A stretch of DNA of 64,000 nucleotides, taken from Mytilus trossulus (lineage: Eukaryota; Mollusca; Bivalvia; Mytilida; Mytilidae). The stretch covers positions 11,298,195 through 11,362,194 of the forward strand of contig NC_086384.1 in assembly GCF_036588685.1 (NCBI RefSeq), in the 5' to 3' direction. The notes under the pieces were generated by a model that was not told the DNA's origin, ran no database searches, and worked only from the letters and a program-made list of their open reading frames with translations. Positions 1 through 11,087 of the stretch are shown in pieces. The translations under genes were made by a program, and so were the position numbers. Within the stretch, counting starts at the first letter, position 1, and each line of letters begins with the position of its first letter.

Positions 1-128
1 CACTCAAGGGATGGGATCATATAATCTAAGATGAAGTTTCTATGTCAATAGACTCATCACTGAAGGGGAAGAGCCATTCATCTCAATGGAAATAAAATGT
101 GCCTATTAATGCTTAAACAAGTCCATAT

Positions 129-164
129 CAGAGACATATAATACAATTGTATTATATGTCTCTG
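129..164. mobile_element. 36-bp perfect palindromic insertion with 7-bp target duplication
   Basis: The 36 bp are a perfect palindrome; each half reads CAGAGACATATAATACAA or nearly so. It is flanked directly by TCCATAT at 122-128 and 165-171, a 7-bp target-site duplication. A second copy with one central change lies at 31586-31621, flanked by a different 7-bp duplication. The outer CAGAG resembles hAT/P-like terminal repeats (family knowledge); that this is a minimal transposon made of two fused ends is inference. Confidence 0.75.
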
Positions 165-426
165 TCCATATTAAATATCACTGACCTACCACTTAAGACA
201 AATAGTTCCTCACAAACTGACCTCATCAGAAACTAGCAGATTTAAGGTTGAGAATGCAGGTGATGGCTTTTATCATATTTATCTTTTTTTATGAGACATG
301 CAACATTGACAAAAATATCTAGAGGCGACATAATTTTTAACATTTGCATTAAACATGTTAAATAATTATATAAATTTTAACAATCTATGGCTAAGTTCTA
401 TGGAGATGATTCATTACAGAAACAAC

Positions 427-712
427 AGGTAACTTATGGGATAGGAATTTTTCAAGGTCACAACAGGAAAAATAACAGGTAACTGATAGTATATGAATGT
501 TTCAAGGTCACAACAGGTAACTGATAGTATAAGAATGTTTCAAGGTCACAACATGTAACTGATAGTATAAGAATGTTTCAAGGTCACAACATGTAACTAA
601 TGGGGTAGGAATGTTTCAAGGTCAGATTTAACCTGTACAGCAAAATATTCACATGTCACTTACAGGGTAAGAATGTTTCAAGGTCACAACCTCTGCAGCA
701 CCATATTCACTT
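427..712. repeat. Tandem repeat, 38-bp unit, about 6 copies
   Basis: Units follow the pattern aggtaactgatagtataa then gaatgtttcaaggtcacaac. The three central copies are almost identical at 38 bp. The outer copies diverge and carry extra bases (for example an insert near 467 and the longer spacers after 632 and 692). No coding potential is visible. Confidence 0.85.
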
Positions 713-2112
713 TCCTTGCAATGATCATGGCACTCTAACACTACAGTGGCATGGCCATGACGAGCAGTTGACATGGCAACCATCTGTTAACCTTCAAATA
801 CTGTAAGAAAAATACTTTTATTAAACTGATTGTAAATATTTTCTGACATATTGTATACTAATGTGAGTTCAGGATATTATGACTAATTTTTTTCATCAAT
901 GAAGTGAGATTTGGGTAAATAATTATCATACATCCTTGCATTTTCTACTTAATAGCAAAATAACTCCCTCCCCCTTTCCCCCTTATTTCCAAAACAGATG
1001 AATCATAGATGTAATACCCATTATATGTATGGATGAATCAATTAAAGGCTATTACGTCATTTTCCATGTATGCTATTAAGATGTAAGATAAGGTTTCTCA
1101 GTTAAATTTCTGTATTAATATAGAACTTGTTTCATGACTTGTTACATGAATCTTTATTTCATTTATGTGTTGTTTTAATATTATAATTGTCTGTATTTGG
1201 ATCACGCCTCTAATGTGCTCTTTCCAATAAAATACTGAATTGAATTGAATTGAATATAACAGTCTGATTAAAACATTGTAAAAGTAGGACTAATATTAAG
1301 ATAGAATGTAGCCCAATAGTGTACTGATATGGGTTGTGGTATTATATATCAGGGCTAAAGGGGAATTTAAATGTCATGCAAATTTTACTTTTTATCACAT
1401 ATATGAACCTATGAAATTGAAAAGAAAAAATGAAATGAAACAATCAAAGAAAGTTTTATCTACACTATTTCACGTACAGTGACCTATAGTTGAACAACTA
1501 ATAAAATACCTGTAGACTTTTAATGGAAAGAAAATGGTCTCCATGTATGGAGCTCTTTTTTTATGTACATGGACACTTTCTTTCTGCCCATTGACACATA
1601 TTTTATAACTACTATTATATTAGTATTTACAATGATTGACAGGTCGTTTAGTGCCTGATTACATAATCAATGATTACCCAATACCTTCAATCAACGAAGA
1701 ATTCCGCTAGCATTTTAGATCTTTTTACTGTTTACTATGGTATGATTGTTCATTAAAGATGGTTGTCATCTATAAACGTGTATTGAGTGTATAATTTGTG
1801 ATAAAAAATAATGCATTATTACCTGAACAGAGAGCTTAGTTATTTACACATTTCATCTGTAAACAAGAAAAATATAGGTCAAAATTTAGAGTTATTTCCC
1901 ATTAATCTATATCTATATGGATTTGGATTTTTATTAGTACAAGTCCTTGGTTTAAAATATGACCCTATGACCCACTGAGCATGACCTCACCTCACCAAGG
2001 ATTTTTAATATGATTATATAATATGTGTTATATAATTTAAATTTTCAAACCACAGTTCTTTTTCTTACTCTGTAAGTTCACAAGGTTGTTTATAACTCGG
2101 ATTTATAATACT
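713..2112. other. AT-rich stretch, no gene seen; non-LTR-like 3' tail at 1200-1255
   Basis: No convincing exon is visible. At 1207-1252 the sequence ctctttccaataaaatac is followed by an (ATTGA)n run, the form of a non-LTR retrotransposon 3' end with a microsatellite tail. A similar 3' end occurs at 4795-4830. The rest looks like ordinary intergenic DNA. Confidence 0.4.
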
Positions 2113-2383
2113 GGAGTCGATTTCACAAAAAAAAATCTTACGACTAAGATTTATCGTAAGCAGTGGCGGATCCAGAGGGGGGGTCCGGGGGTTGGACCCC
2201 CCTTTTTTCGGCCGATCAATGCATTTGAATGGTTACATATAGTTGGACCCCCCCCTTTTATCCTGGGTTGGGACCCCCCCTTTTTAAAATGGCTGGATCA
2301 GCCCCTAATAAGTATACTGATTTGTTCATGACTTAATTGGGACCAATCTTAGTCGTAAGTTTTTTTTTGGGAAATCGACTACA
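2113..2383. mobile_element. Foldback element hosting a hAT miniature element
   Basis: Inverted arms share AGTCGATTTC and CTTACGACTAAGATT (left at about 2115-2152, right as the reverse complement at about 2346-2380). A second element (2161-2306) sits between the arms, so this is a nested pair. No coding content. The superfamily is not identifiable. Confidence 0.6.
2161..2306. mobile_element. hAT-type miniature element (CAGTGGCGGATCCAG ends)
   Basis: The left end CAGTGGCGGATCCAG matches the left end of the hAT element at 32450, which still carries transposase remains. The right end CTGGATCAGCCCC is a decayed form of its inverted partner. The interior is G/C homopolymer-rich with paired runs that fold. 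Related copy: 45926-46035. Confidence 0.65.
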
Positions 2384-2500
2384 GAACTCCAAGGAAAATT
2401 CAAATCGGAAAGTCCGAATAAGCAAATGGCAAAATCAAATGATAAACTGACACATCAAACGAATGGACAACAACTGTCATATTCCTGACCATGCTGATTC
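2384..2500 (+). repeat. Dispersed mussel repeat, 'aactccaaggaaaattcaaa' family, copy 1
   Basis: Starts with aactccaaggaaaattcaaa and ends near caacaactgtcatattcctg. The same family occurs at 5008-5225 and 12385-12640; the three copies share the order of motifs but differ by indels. Confidence 0.7.
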
Positions 2501-2601
2501 CAAATGTAGAAGTATATAAATTATTTATGATCTTTAGCCAAGGATTTGTATAATAAAAGCAGGAACATAATATATGATTGATAGAAATACTGTTGCCAGA
2601 G

Positions 2602-2895
2602 TAAAGGAGCTACAATTTGATTTTTATGGGGTGAGGGCTAGGATGAAGTTTGAAAAAACGGTAGGACATGTGTAATGAGTAAGAAAAGCATGATGAGCAA
2701 CTTGGCAAATAACTTGAAGGCCGCAGGTGAAAATGTATGTAAACAGGTTATGACAAACTAAATAAAAAGGCAGGACATAATAGAGTGAAAATTTAAAAAG
2801 GCAGGACGGAGATTACAACTAAAATATATGCAGGACAACCGAGTTATCCGGCGGCCCACTTCCCCCTCCCCATAAAATCAAATGGTAGCTCCTTA
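2602..2895. mobile_element. Inverted-repeat miniature element, about 290 bp
   Basis: Terminal inverted repeats AAAGGAGCTAC..TTTGATTTT..ATGGGG (2603-2630) and the reverse complement at 2870-2895. The interior repeats a 'gcaggacataata' motif. No clear target duplication and no coding capacity. Confidence 0.65.
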
Positions 2896-3735
2896 ATGCA
2901 TTTCTGGTAATATTATAATTTAAAGCTTATAACATGTTTTTATTTATAACAATTATTTTCCCCCTCTTTTATGGGAAAAGTTTGGTTGGTTACATAGAAA
3001 ATCACTGAAGCCATACTAGTTCCCTCTTAGGCAGTCAGCGCCTCCTCTCCCTCAGATATAAACATTTCGTGATCCGCCAGTGCAAATAAGTGTACCCCTC
3101 AAGTTGGAACTATCGTGGACCCAACATTAGATTAAAACAATAAAAAAAAATATAAAAAAATATAAAAGAACAATACTGAGAGAATTATTGTAATAGAAAA
3201 ATGCACTTTATTTTATTTCATATGGTTTATTAGTTAATGTATGTGGGTTCTACTTTGTAAACTATTTTTCATAAAATTACTGTCTAAATGTTCTATACAA
3301 TATGTCAAATGAACACTGTTATAAACTATTGAACTTGTCTGTACAGTGAGACTTCAGCAGTTGCCAAATTATATATATATATGTCTAGAAGAGTTATATA
3401 AAACATCTTACCAGTTCGGACAAAGGTCAGCCTTCGTCAGCAAATCTTTTGTTTGTTACAGTCTGTTAAGGGTTACTAGGACATTCAGAACTTAGTATAT
3501 AAACTGATCAAGTCGCTATGATATTAATAGCGAGTTTCTTGATATTCTAGGTGAGTCTCTTGTTTTTTTAAAAATAATTTAGATTAAAAACTATTTTTCT
3601 TTTAATTTTATTTTGGAAAAAATAAATAAAGTTTTTTTAAAAGTAACTAATATTTTAATTCAGAGGTTTATTTAAACAGTAATTATTATTGTTATTATTT
3701 AATATGAAACCTGAATTGTTGTACTATTTTATCAT

Positions 3736-3955
3736 TGTTTTTAACTTACTTTAACTTGCAAATGTGTACTTTGAAATTTTATTGTATTTATCTTAATGTT
3801 TTCTTTATTAAATTAATAGCGAGTTTCTTGATGTTCTAGTTTGGTTTTCTTTCTACGGTTGCTGGTTCCGGCCTCCTACCGTGAGCCTCCCCCTAGATTG
3901 TGCCATAGCGCTTTACAATTGTTGGGACACAAAGACACCACAAAACATCAACACA
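3736..3955 (+). repeat. 5' long terminal repeat-like direct repeat
   Basis: A 220-bp repeat that recurs at 4701-4993. It starts TGTTTTTAAC and ends CATCAACACA, the TG..CA form of LTRs. Seven bases after its end lies TGGAAGAGG (from 3962), which could be a tRNA primer-binding site. This copy lacks a 73-bp segment present in the downstream copy. No target duplication was found, so the outer borders are uncertain. Confidence 0.6.
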
Positions 3956-3973
3956 ATATAATGGAAGAGGACC

Positions 3974-4704
3974 ATGTTTAGCAACGAAAAGAAAACAGCG
4001 AAACCTGGAAAGACCCCTGATAACTATAAACAACAGGTTCACTACAAACTAGACTCTGCATTTGAAGGCCTTGATATATTTGCAGACCAGCAGGACGACA
4101 TTATTAGTTTCAAAAAGGGCTATCCGATTGAACACCAAGTTGCCGATTGTGACAACGATACCACGATCCCTTACGGAGACGACCAGCCTTTTTCTCAGTC
4201 TTCGCCTATAAAATCCAATCCTTTCGTTTCATCGTGGACAGGACCGCCAACTCTTCCATCAAGTATCACGCCAGTACGACCATCTATCATACACCGGCCA
4301 ATAATTCCTTCCACGCTTTCCAAAATACCGACATCTGTTGCAGGAAATTCACGGTTACAGACACCACAACATTATGCTGCGTTATATCCCAATTTGACCG
4401 CAACTACCACAACAGCTATCGCTACTGCTGCAACAAGTGCCTCAACTACCACAACGTCAATTACAACAACAGCAACGCCAGGATCAGGACCAGGACCAGG
4501 AGCAGGAGCAGGACAAACATCATTACCATCAATAAATTCTTCAGGTAGAACAGTACAACCTCCTACAAACATTTTAATATGTCTTAAATTTTGAAAATTG
4601 AAAAGTTTAAAGGTGATAATACTCAAAATCCTGAGATTTGGTTAACTAATTTTAATCAATATTGTAGTTTTATGATTTGTCAAAGAAAAAGAGTGCAGAT
4701 TGTT
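3974..4704 (+). pseudogene. Gag-like fragment of an LTR retroelement, broken
   Basis: An open frame from ATG 3974 to 4594 (206 codons) encodes a proline/serine-rich N-terminal region, then a Thr/Ala/Ser-rich stretch (about residues 140-170) and a Pro-Gly/Ala-Gly run. Just after its stop, another frame (from about 4591) shows FKGDNTQNPEIWLTNF, which resembles the start of a retrotransposon Gag domain, so the coding region is shifted. It ends abruptly at a purine run (4679-4692, a possible polypurine tract) next to the second direct repeat. Protease, reverse transcriptase and integrase are absent: this is an internally deleted, non-autonomous copy. I cannot decide the Ty3/gypsy versus BEL type from so little. 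Confidence 0.6.
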
Positions 4705-4993
4705 TTTAACTTACTTTGACTTGCAAATGTGTACTTTGAAATTATATTGTATTTATTTTAATGGGTTTATATCTTGGAATACGCATTGTATCATATGTGC
4801 TTTGTCCAATAAAATATTTGAATTTGAATTTTAATGTTTTCTTTATTAAATTAATAGCGAGTGTCTTGATGTTTAAGTTTGGTTTTCTTTCTCGTTGCTG
4901 GTTCCGGCCTCCTACCGTGAGCCTCCCCCTAGATTACATGCCATAGTGCTTTACAATTGTTGGGACACAAAAACACCACAAAACATCAACACA
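4701..4993 (+). repeat. 3' long terminal repeat-like direct repeat with extra 73 bp
   Basis: Same repeat as 3736-3955, about 90% or more identical over the shared parts. After ttttaatg (about 4754-4761) it carries 73 extra bases ending again in ttttaatg. That segment contains tttgtccaataaaatatttg, resembling the 3' tail of the non-LTR element at 1207-1252. It can be a later tail insertion with an 8-bp duplication, or a deletion in the upstream copy. Confidence 0.6.
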
Positions 4994-5007
4994 ATAGAAA
5001 TATAAAA

Positions 5008-5225
5008 AAACCATACCGAACTCCAAGGAACATTCAAATCAGAAAGTTCCTCATCAAATTATCGGAAAATTCAAAAGCTCAAACACATCAAACGACTAGC
5101 TATGAAATTTCCATGTGTAAACAATTGTAGATAAAACCTGGTTTTGTTGCTAGCTGAACCTCTCATTTACACACCAGTCAAATACAATTCCATTATACTG
5201 ACAACAATGTGTGAACAAAACAAGT
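5008..5225 (+). repeat. Dispersed mussel repeat, 'aactccaaggaaaattcaaa' family, copy 2
   Basis: Contains gaactccaaggaacattcaa and further downstream acctggttttgttgctagct, which matches acctggttttatagctagct in the copy at 12385-12640. Confidence 0.7.
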
Positions 5226-6650
5226 CATATGTATCTTTCCGGATGATGTTTTAATCAGAAAACTCTGAGGAGGTATATGATGAGGTCAGACCGATTTCTC
5301 TTTATTATTTGTTATATTGGTATTTACTAGTTAAGAGTGTGTTCGTTTGATTATTAAGGATCTTAATGTTCCTGTAAACACTATGATTTTCAGAAAAAAA
5401 TATATATTTATATACCCAATTTTGTTTATATACACATGGAAGATGATGGAAAAAGTATTGCAACACCAAATTGAAATTGAAATTAACAAAACACTCTTTA
5501 TATTTTTTATATATAATGTGTTAAAATAGATAGATAGTTAAATATTTTTTAAATATCACCTGAGTTTGATCAATAATTATCGACTCAAGATTCAAGATTT
5601 TATTGTACACTCTGACAGTTTACACTGTTACAAGAGGCTCGTATACAGCAAAACAGGTGTTTTTATCCACATTGTTTTCAACACTTTAAATAACCAAGTT
5701 TATAAAGTTATGTGAATGACACCTTGTAATGGGTCCCGTCTACAACTCTTAACCACAGCAAGATGGCAGATAATCAGCATGTATTGAGAGAAGCAGGATT
5801 GTCGTTGTGACAACCGCACGTATTGTTGGTCATCCACTATAAGTCGATTTGAGAATAAAATCAGGCAATAAACGATGTTAAAGATTATCCGAGATCAAAA
5901 AGACCCCCTATGCCATCTGCTAGTGAAAATCAAGCATAATAAAGCTTGGTCAGAAAGAAACCCATTGCATACAATACAATCCTAAAATGAGAGTGGTTGG
6001 CATACAGGAGCCGTTTAACAAAAAATGTTCGAGATTGACTCATCGCTACTGGTAATAGGAATAAGGATAAGTTCGAACTTCCCAGGTTTGGGATACCACC
6101 CCTTCCTTTCCCCCCTTGAAATAATTTTGATTGGGTTTTATTGTGCAAAAAGCTAAAATAAATTTCAAGTCAGCAAAAATAATGAAAAGTTTCATTAGGT
6201 CAAGAGTTGCAACTGTTTGATTAGCGACTTTTCTGGAAAATAATAGGATAAGATCGGATCATTTCAAGTTATTCAAATTATACAGGTCTCATGAAGAGCC
6301 ATTCGGCAATCCTCGGTAGAATCCGCTACTCTCCTTGAGGGTACGGAATCGGCCGAGTTGAGACGAATGATGAAGAGCAAAGTAATTTATTACAATGAAT
6401 AACTTGTCAGATTGATCTGTCTGACAATCAGCATCTTCCGAGGGACCAAACTCATAAAATATCCAGTATTCAGAAAAGTTGCAATCCAAAAGTCGTAGCC
6501 TTTTCTATAATCATTTTCGGTTCCGAGTCTCAAACAAAAATTTCGTTTTTTTAAGAATAAATTTATGTATTATATATTAGATCTGGGGTATTATATCCCA
6601 AATGGATAACTAGTATATACTATTGTGCGTACAAGTTGTAATTTCGTACA
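5226..6650. other. No gene or named repeat recognised
   Basis: AT-rich DNA with short open frames only. None has flanking splice sites, family motifs or unusual composition that would support a gene. Confidence 0.5.
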
Positions 6651-6669
6651 CCTACCCAGTCAGCAGACT

Positions 6670-6945
6670 AACAGTGGGCCAACGTTGGCAAATGGTCGGC
6701 CCGTTGGTCGACCGTTGGTGTTGGCTTCACAACATTGGCCCAACGTTGGCAAATTGTCGGTCCGTTGGTCGCAAGTTTATGTTGGCTGCACAACATTGGC
6801 CCAACGTTGGCAAATTGTCGGTCCGTTGGTCGCAAGTTTATGTTGGCTGCACAACATTGGCCCAACTTTGGCAAATTGTTGGTACATTGGTCGCACGTTG
6901 GTGTCGGCTGCACAACATTGGCCCAACGTTGGTCTGTTGTTGTAA
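6670..6945. repeat. Tandem array, 61-bp unit, with CCAACGTTGG palindromes
   Basis: About four and a half units, each holding cattggcccaacgttggc, then gtccgttggtcgcaag and atgttggctgcacaac. Units two and three are nearly identical; the outer units are diverged. Confidence 0.85.
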
Positions 6946-8689
6946 ATTCCTATTATTATCTCATGTTGGTTATAAATAATCGGGCAAGTGTTGGCATTAT
7001 GATAGTAGCAACATAGGGCCGATATGAAATTTTGTTAATAGAATTTATTATATAATATTTTACGCTTTATTTCTCTTGGGAGGCGGATAATTTCGATTGC
7101 AGCAGGCTTTATGAAAAGTTTTAAATGTTATACCGAAATTGTTTATCTACTGATATTACATTTACAACTCTATGTTGGGCCAATGCTGGCCCAACGTTGC
7201 GTGATCATATATTATACTCTATATATAAGTCAGGTAAAATTTATACTGGAATATCATAACAGTTACTGTAATAAAAAAATGTATATCATAAACATAGCTA
7301 GATTGCCTGGTTAAAAATTAAAATTTATTGCAATCATTATTTATAATAACTTTATTCATTAAACTTTGTGAAACATAATAATAGCAATTATATGCAGAGT
7401 GATATTTGATACAGCCAGTCTGTTAATCAAGCTCATTCTGATAAGGTTGACCATATGTTCGACAAATTTCAAAGATAGTTGCTATGGTAATTAAGTTTAT
7501 AGGAAATCTGAATGTAATGGGATGGTCACTTTTGTGCTTATTTCCTGTTGTGTATTTGTAAGAAAGCAGTGATACGAAGAAAACAAAAAGAGAAAATCAT
7601 GTCATCTGAGATTCAAAGAGAAAGATAGTAACATGTAAGTTGTAACTTTAAAATATCTGATATATATATACGATTCAGAATGACAAATACAATATTATTT
7701 TTTAATCTGAGGGATGCTGTTAAAAATCAAAACATAATATTAATTTCTATCATTTTATAATAATGATCTTGAAGTTTATACGTTCCGGGCGAAATATTTT
7801 CTAGATTTTAAATCATTTCAATCCTATTAATTATCATGAAATATTTGCCACTGAACATTAGTATCTTCAAACAAATGGTAAATTATATCAATCTATAACC
7901 ACAACATGTATGATCATTACTGAAGTTAATGGAATAAAATTGTCTTAGGATGTACCTTATTCCGTAATGTTTCAAAAATGTGGTATAATGATTTCTACTT
8001 CATTAAAATATAAATGAATTTGTTAGTTTTATTGTATTTCTAAATCGCATGCAAACAGATACCATATATTTGTGATACCTGATCATATACACACTTGAAT
8101 GTGTAACAGTGTTTTTATATATCAAATATATAACTGTTCATTAATACACATCTAAATTATTCTGTATATATCATGTATATTACGACCATTAGACAAATAA
8201 CCAATAAAAAAATTGGTTATTTAAGATTTTATTTTGTATTAAATAGTGTTTAAACTATTTAGAATATACATTATACGCACACATGCATTAGACAAATACG
8301 CAATTCAAGTTTACTTATAACTTTATTACAGAGTCGGTTAGAAAAAAAACCATAGCTGTAAATAGTCTTCGGATAAGGAGATAGATAAAGATTGGCGGCG
8401 CTTAAGCCTTGACAGAGAAGGTGGCAAGAAACAGAGAAGGGAAAAAAGAATAACATATATAAATAATAAGGACACTGTTGACGCTCAAATTGAGGAGGAC
8501 ACTACTCGTGGTGACGACCAATGATATCAAATTTAAAATGAATAAAGTTTCATCTTCTGAATTATTTAATTTTCATTCTGGATCTGGAACCAATACGACT
8601 AAAATTACATCTCCGAAAAACTATTTGTATGATCGCCTAACCATTGGCCATACGTCATTTGTTCTGTTAAAGAAATAAATGAAATTGAT

Positions 8690-8765
8690 ATGAAAAAAGA
8701 AGATGTGGTACGATTGCTAATGAGACAACTCTTTACAAGACACCAAATGACACAGAGTTTATCTG
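8690..8765 (-). repeat. Fragment of the mussel 'catcttctttttta' repeat
   Basis: The sequence aaaaaagaagatgtggtacg, followed by attgctaatgagacaact, is the reverse complement of the 3' part of the repeat best seen at 13500-13885. Similar fragments are at 26125-26190 (minus) and 22460-22500 (plus). Confidence 0.7.
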
Positions 8766-9003
8766 GTCGATCCATCAAACATTGCCAAAGAAATATCTTA
8801 GCGTCACACAATAAATAAAATTAAAGAGGCAAAGTTCATGAAAAAAACAAGGACAGTAACAACAATGGGTAATACAAAAATACAGAATTGCTACCTTAAA
8901 CTTTGGCAGTTTGGATTACAAAAAAAGATCAAATGCGCTCCGGAGTATTTATCATATACCGCTCCTCATGCAGCATCCATTGTAATTTGGTTGAAACAAT
9001 AGA

Positions 9004-9301
9004 CCAACGTATTGCCAACATAAAAATGAGAAATACCTACCTTGGACCAACATAGTGCCAACATAAGAAAAGATATTTCGACGTTGGTCCAACGTTGTGC
9101 CAACATGCATTTCGTTTTTCATACAATGGGCCAACGTTGGCTCTATGTATTGCATATAACCGTACAACGTTGGGCCAACATGAAGCCATCATGTTGGGCC
9201 AACGTAGGCCCACTTTGCACTTATACGTTGGGCCAACGTTAAAATACAACGATGGGCCAATGCAATGATATACGTTGTGCCAATGTTGGGCCAACATACT
9301 C
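9004..9301. repeat. Loose array of GTTGGGCCAAC palindromes
   Basis: More than ten short palindromic blocks such as gttgggccaac and gttgtgccaac with spacings of about 20-30 bp. It mirrors the array at 6670-6945 and forms the right end of the 2.7-kb element. Confidence 0.75.
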
Positions 9302-9313
9302 ATGTTGTCTGGG

Positions 9314-9486
9314 TAACTATATAACAGGTGGTTGGAAATTATCTGGGAGAGGACGTCCATAATGTTGTGTCCAATCCCTTTTGCTACTTTTGCAAATAAA
9401 ATATGTTTAAACTAAACTGGAAATTATCTCCTAAATTGGTTATCATATATATATATATGTGGTACCAACCACCTGTTATATAGTTA
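9314..9486. mobile_element. 173-bp miniature inverted-repeat element
   Basis: Perfect 22-bp terminal inverted repeats start TAACTATATAACAGGTGG at 9314 and close at 9486. A second inner pair (ggaaattatct) repeats in direct orientation. The left end overlaps the right end of the 2.7-kb element, so this may be an insertion into it or a part of it. Confidence 0.65.
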
Positions 9487-10956
9487 GGTGTACAAAATTA
9501 CATCTTGTACACTCATTAGTTTATACAAGTTATACTGTGACTTAACATACCTTTGGTGCAGTTGTTTCTTTTATCCTTAAGAAATGTGTTTTAAAATTAC
9601 AATATGTTACAGTTGTTACTTGTATCTATCAGTTAAACACGTGTGTTTATGAAAGTTATGTACGTTTTAACGAACCTCTTCGCATACGGATGTAACTGCA
9701 TAGGGTATTTGTTGTACTGCAATTTAAATTTATAATAAATTGAATATAATTTATCATTTATATGATAGAAGAAATTAATTTGCTCTAAATTTTTCTGCAT
9801 GTCAAGATTACGTAATTTAGTTAAAAATGTTACCAGTTTTAAATTCATTAACCTTTTGTGAACGTGCACTCCAAGTTTGATGTTTGTACTTTATGCATTG
9901 TATCTCTATTTTGTACATTTGCATTTATTATATCACGGGTAGTATTGTTGTCCCATCAAGGAGCAAATAATTGGTATGTAGTGATTATGACATAGTTTTG
10001 TTAAGTTGGATAGGTACATGATTGTGTTACGTGATTTTTTAAAATGATAAACATTATTTTTCTTTGCTGAACATAAATTTAAGTTGGTAAGTATTTTTGT
10101 TTATAGCAAATATGCTAGTTCATTAAAAGTATGTACCATATAGTTAATGATTTGACACAAAATAATATGCTTGCGTATGTGTTACTTATTCGTCAGTTCT
10201 CGTGCATTAACAAAATGATTTGATCAAGGAGGTTAAATAAAGAACCTCCTTGATTTCATATACTGTTTGTTATATACATCACGTCTTATAATATGAATGT
10301 GTTGTCAGATATTCTGAAAAAAGCTACTCTTGCTCACTATTTCTTATAGAAAAAAATACTGAAAATTCGATGTCATGGTTTGGTTCAGTACTGTCATGGT
10401 TTAGTTCAAATTCGACATGGGTCAGTTTTACATTCTAAACTATTATATGGAGACTGAGTGAGACACCACGGCGAGAGGAAGAAGAGTAACTCTTTGGATC
10501 CACCAGCTCCATACTTTAGAACTCCTTCTAATTTAATATTCCATCAAAGACCTACTCAGTCTGACGTAATTCCATTTCATGATATCCTGAAATAGTTTTT
10601 CAGCGTACTGCATAATTCGATTTCAGAATATCACAAAAGTACTTCTGGATCTCCATAATTCAGGGGTTCCTCGTGTACATTAGGTTTGACTAAATCTACA
10701 CCTCATATAAAACTATCCGTATAATTATAAACATGTTTCTAATACCCGAGGGAGTATATCCTACCTGAAAAATTAGTCAAACCATAACCCACCTGTAAAA
10801 CAACGGTTTAATGCTTTACATGTAAATAATCTATAGTAATGTGTTTCTATTAAGACAAAATAGAGTGACGATGTGCACTGTGTTGTAGGGATGATATGTA
10901 TTGCTAAGTAATGATTCTCAACACATGTAAACATAGAAAAAAACATGCATCTCTAA
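9487..10956. other. No gene recognised; small hairpin at 10223-10254
   Basis: AT-rich sequence. At 10223-10254 a perfect 12-bp stem (ATCAAGGAGGTT / AACCTCCTTGAT) closes an 8-base loop. No exon or transposon border was found. Confidence 0.5.
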
Positions 10957-11087
10957 TTACCCAGATATAAATAAACAACAAATTAATGGACTACAAAAAA
11001 TCCTCCGTGTTTTCCCTAAATCAACCACCATGTCAATGAAATGTTCCCAGAGAAAATCATTGCCACTTTTGTAGTCAACATAACAAC
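10957..11087 (+). promoter_or_regulatory. Probable promoter/5' UTR of the secreted-peptide gene
   Basis: A TATAAATA box lies in agatataaataaac at about 10966. A polypyrimidine-AG (ccacttttgtag, ending at 11074) sits 13 bases before the start codon, so a 5' UTR intron is possible. A short upstream reading frame starts at ATG 11031. Assignment is inference. Confidence 0.35.

Larger units (their letters stand above)
6653..9315. mobile_element. 2.7-kb element with palindrome-array ends
   Basis: Both ends carry tACCCAG(T/A)CA(G/A)CA in inverted orientation (6653 and 9315). Inside each end lies an array of TTGGCCCAACGTTGG-type palindromes: four 61-bp units at 6670-6945 and a looser array at 9004-9301. 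Open frames in the left array (up to 118 codons) are by-products of the repeats. The interior (7010-9000) shows no transposase. That the two ends belong to one transposon is inference from their inverted arrangement. Confidence 0.5.

Noticed and set aside
3060..3083. Right end of a hAT element pairing with 2161
   Set aside because: gatccgccagtg resembles an inverted hAT end, but no matching duplication with 2161 was found and the element at 2161 has a closer right end at 2306.
4372..4626. Minus-strand 84-codon frame rich in Gly, Pro, Val and Ala
   Set aside because: Antisense shadow of the Thr/Ala and Pro-Gly low-complexity part of the gag-like fragment.
6623..7016. Overlapping open frames of 80-118 codons on both strands
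   Set aside because: They arise from the 61-bp tandem units, which lack stops in several frames; the encoded repeats have no known domain.
9037..9360. 107-codon minus-strand frame
   Set aside because: Translation of the GTTGGGCCAAC array; same explanation.
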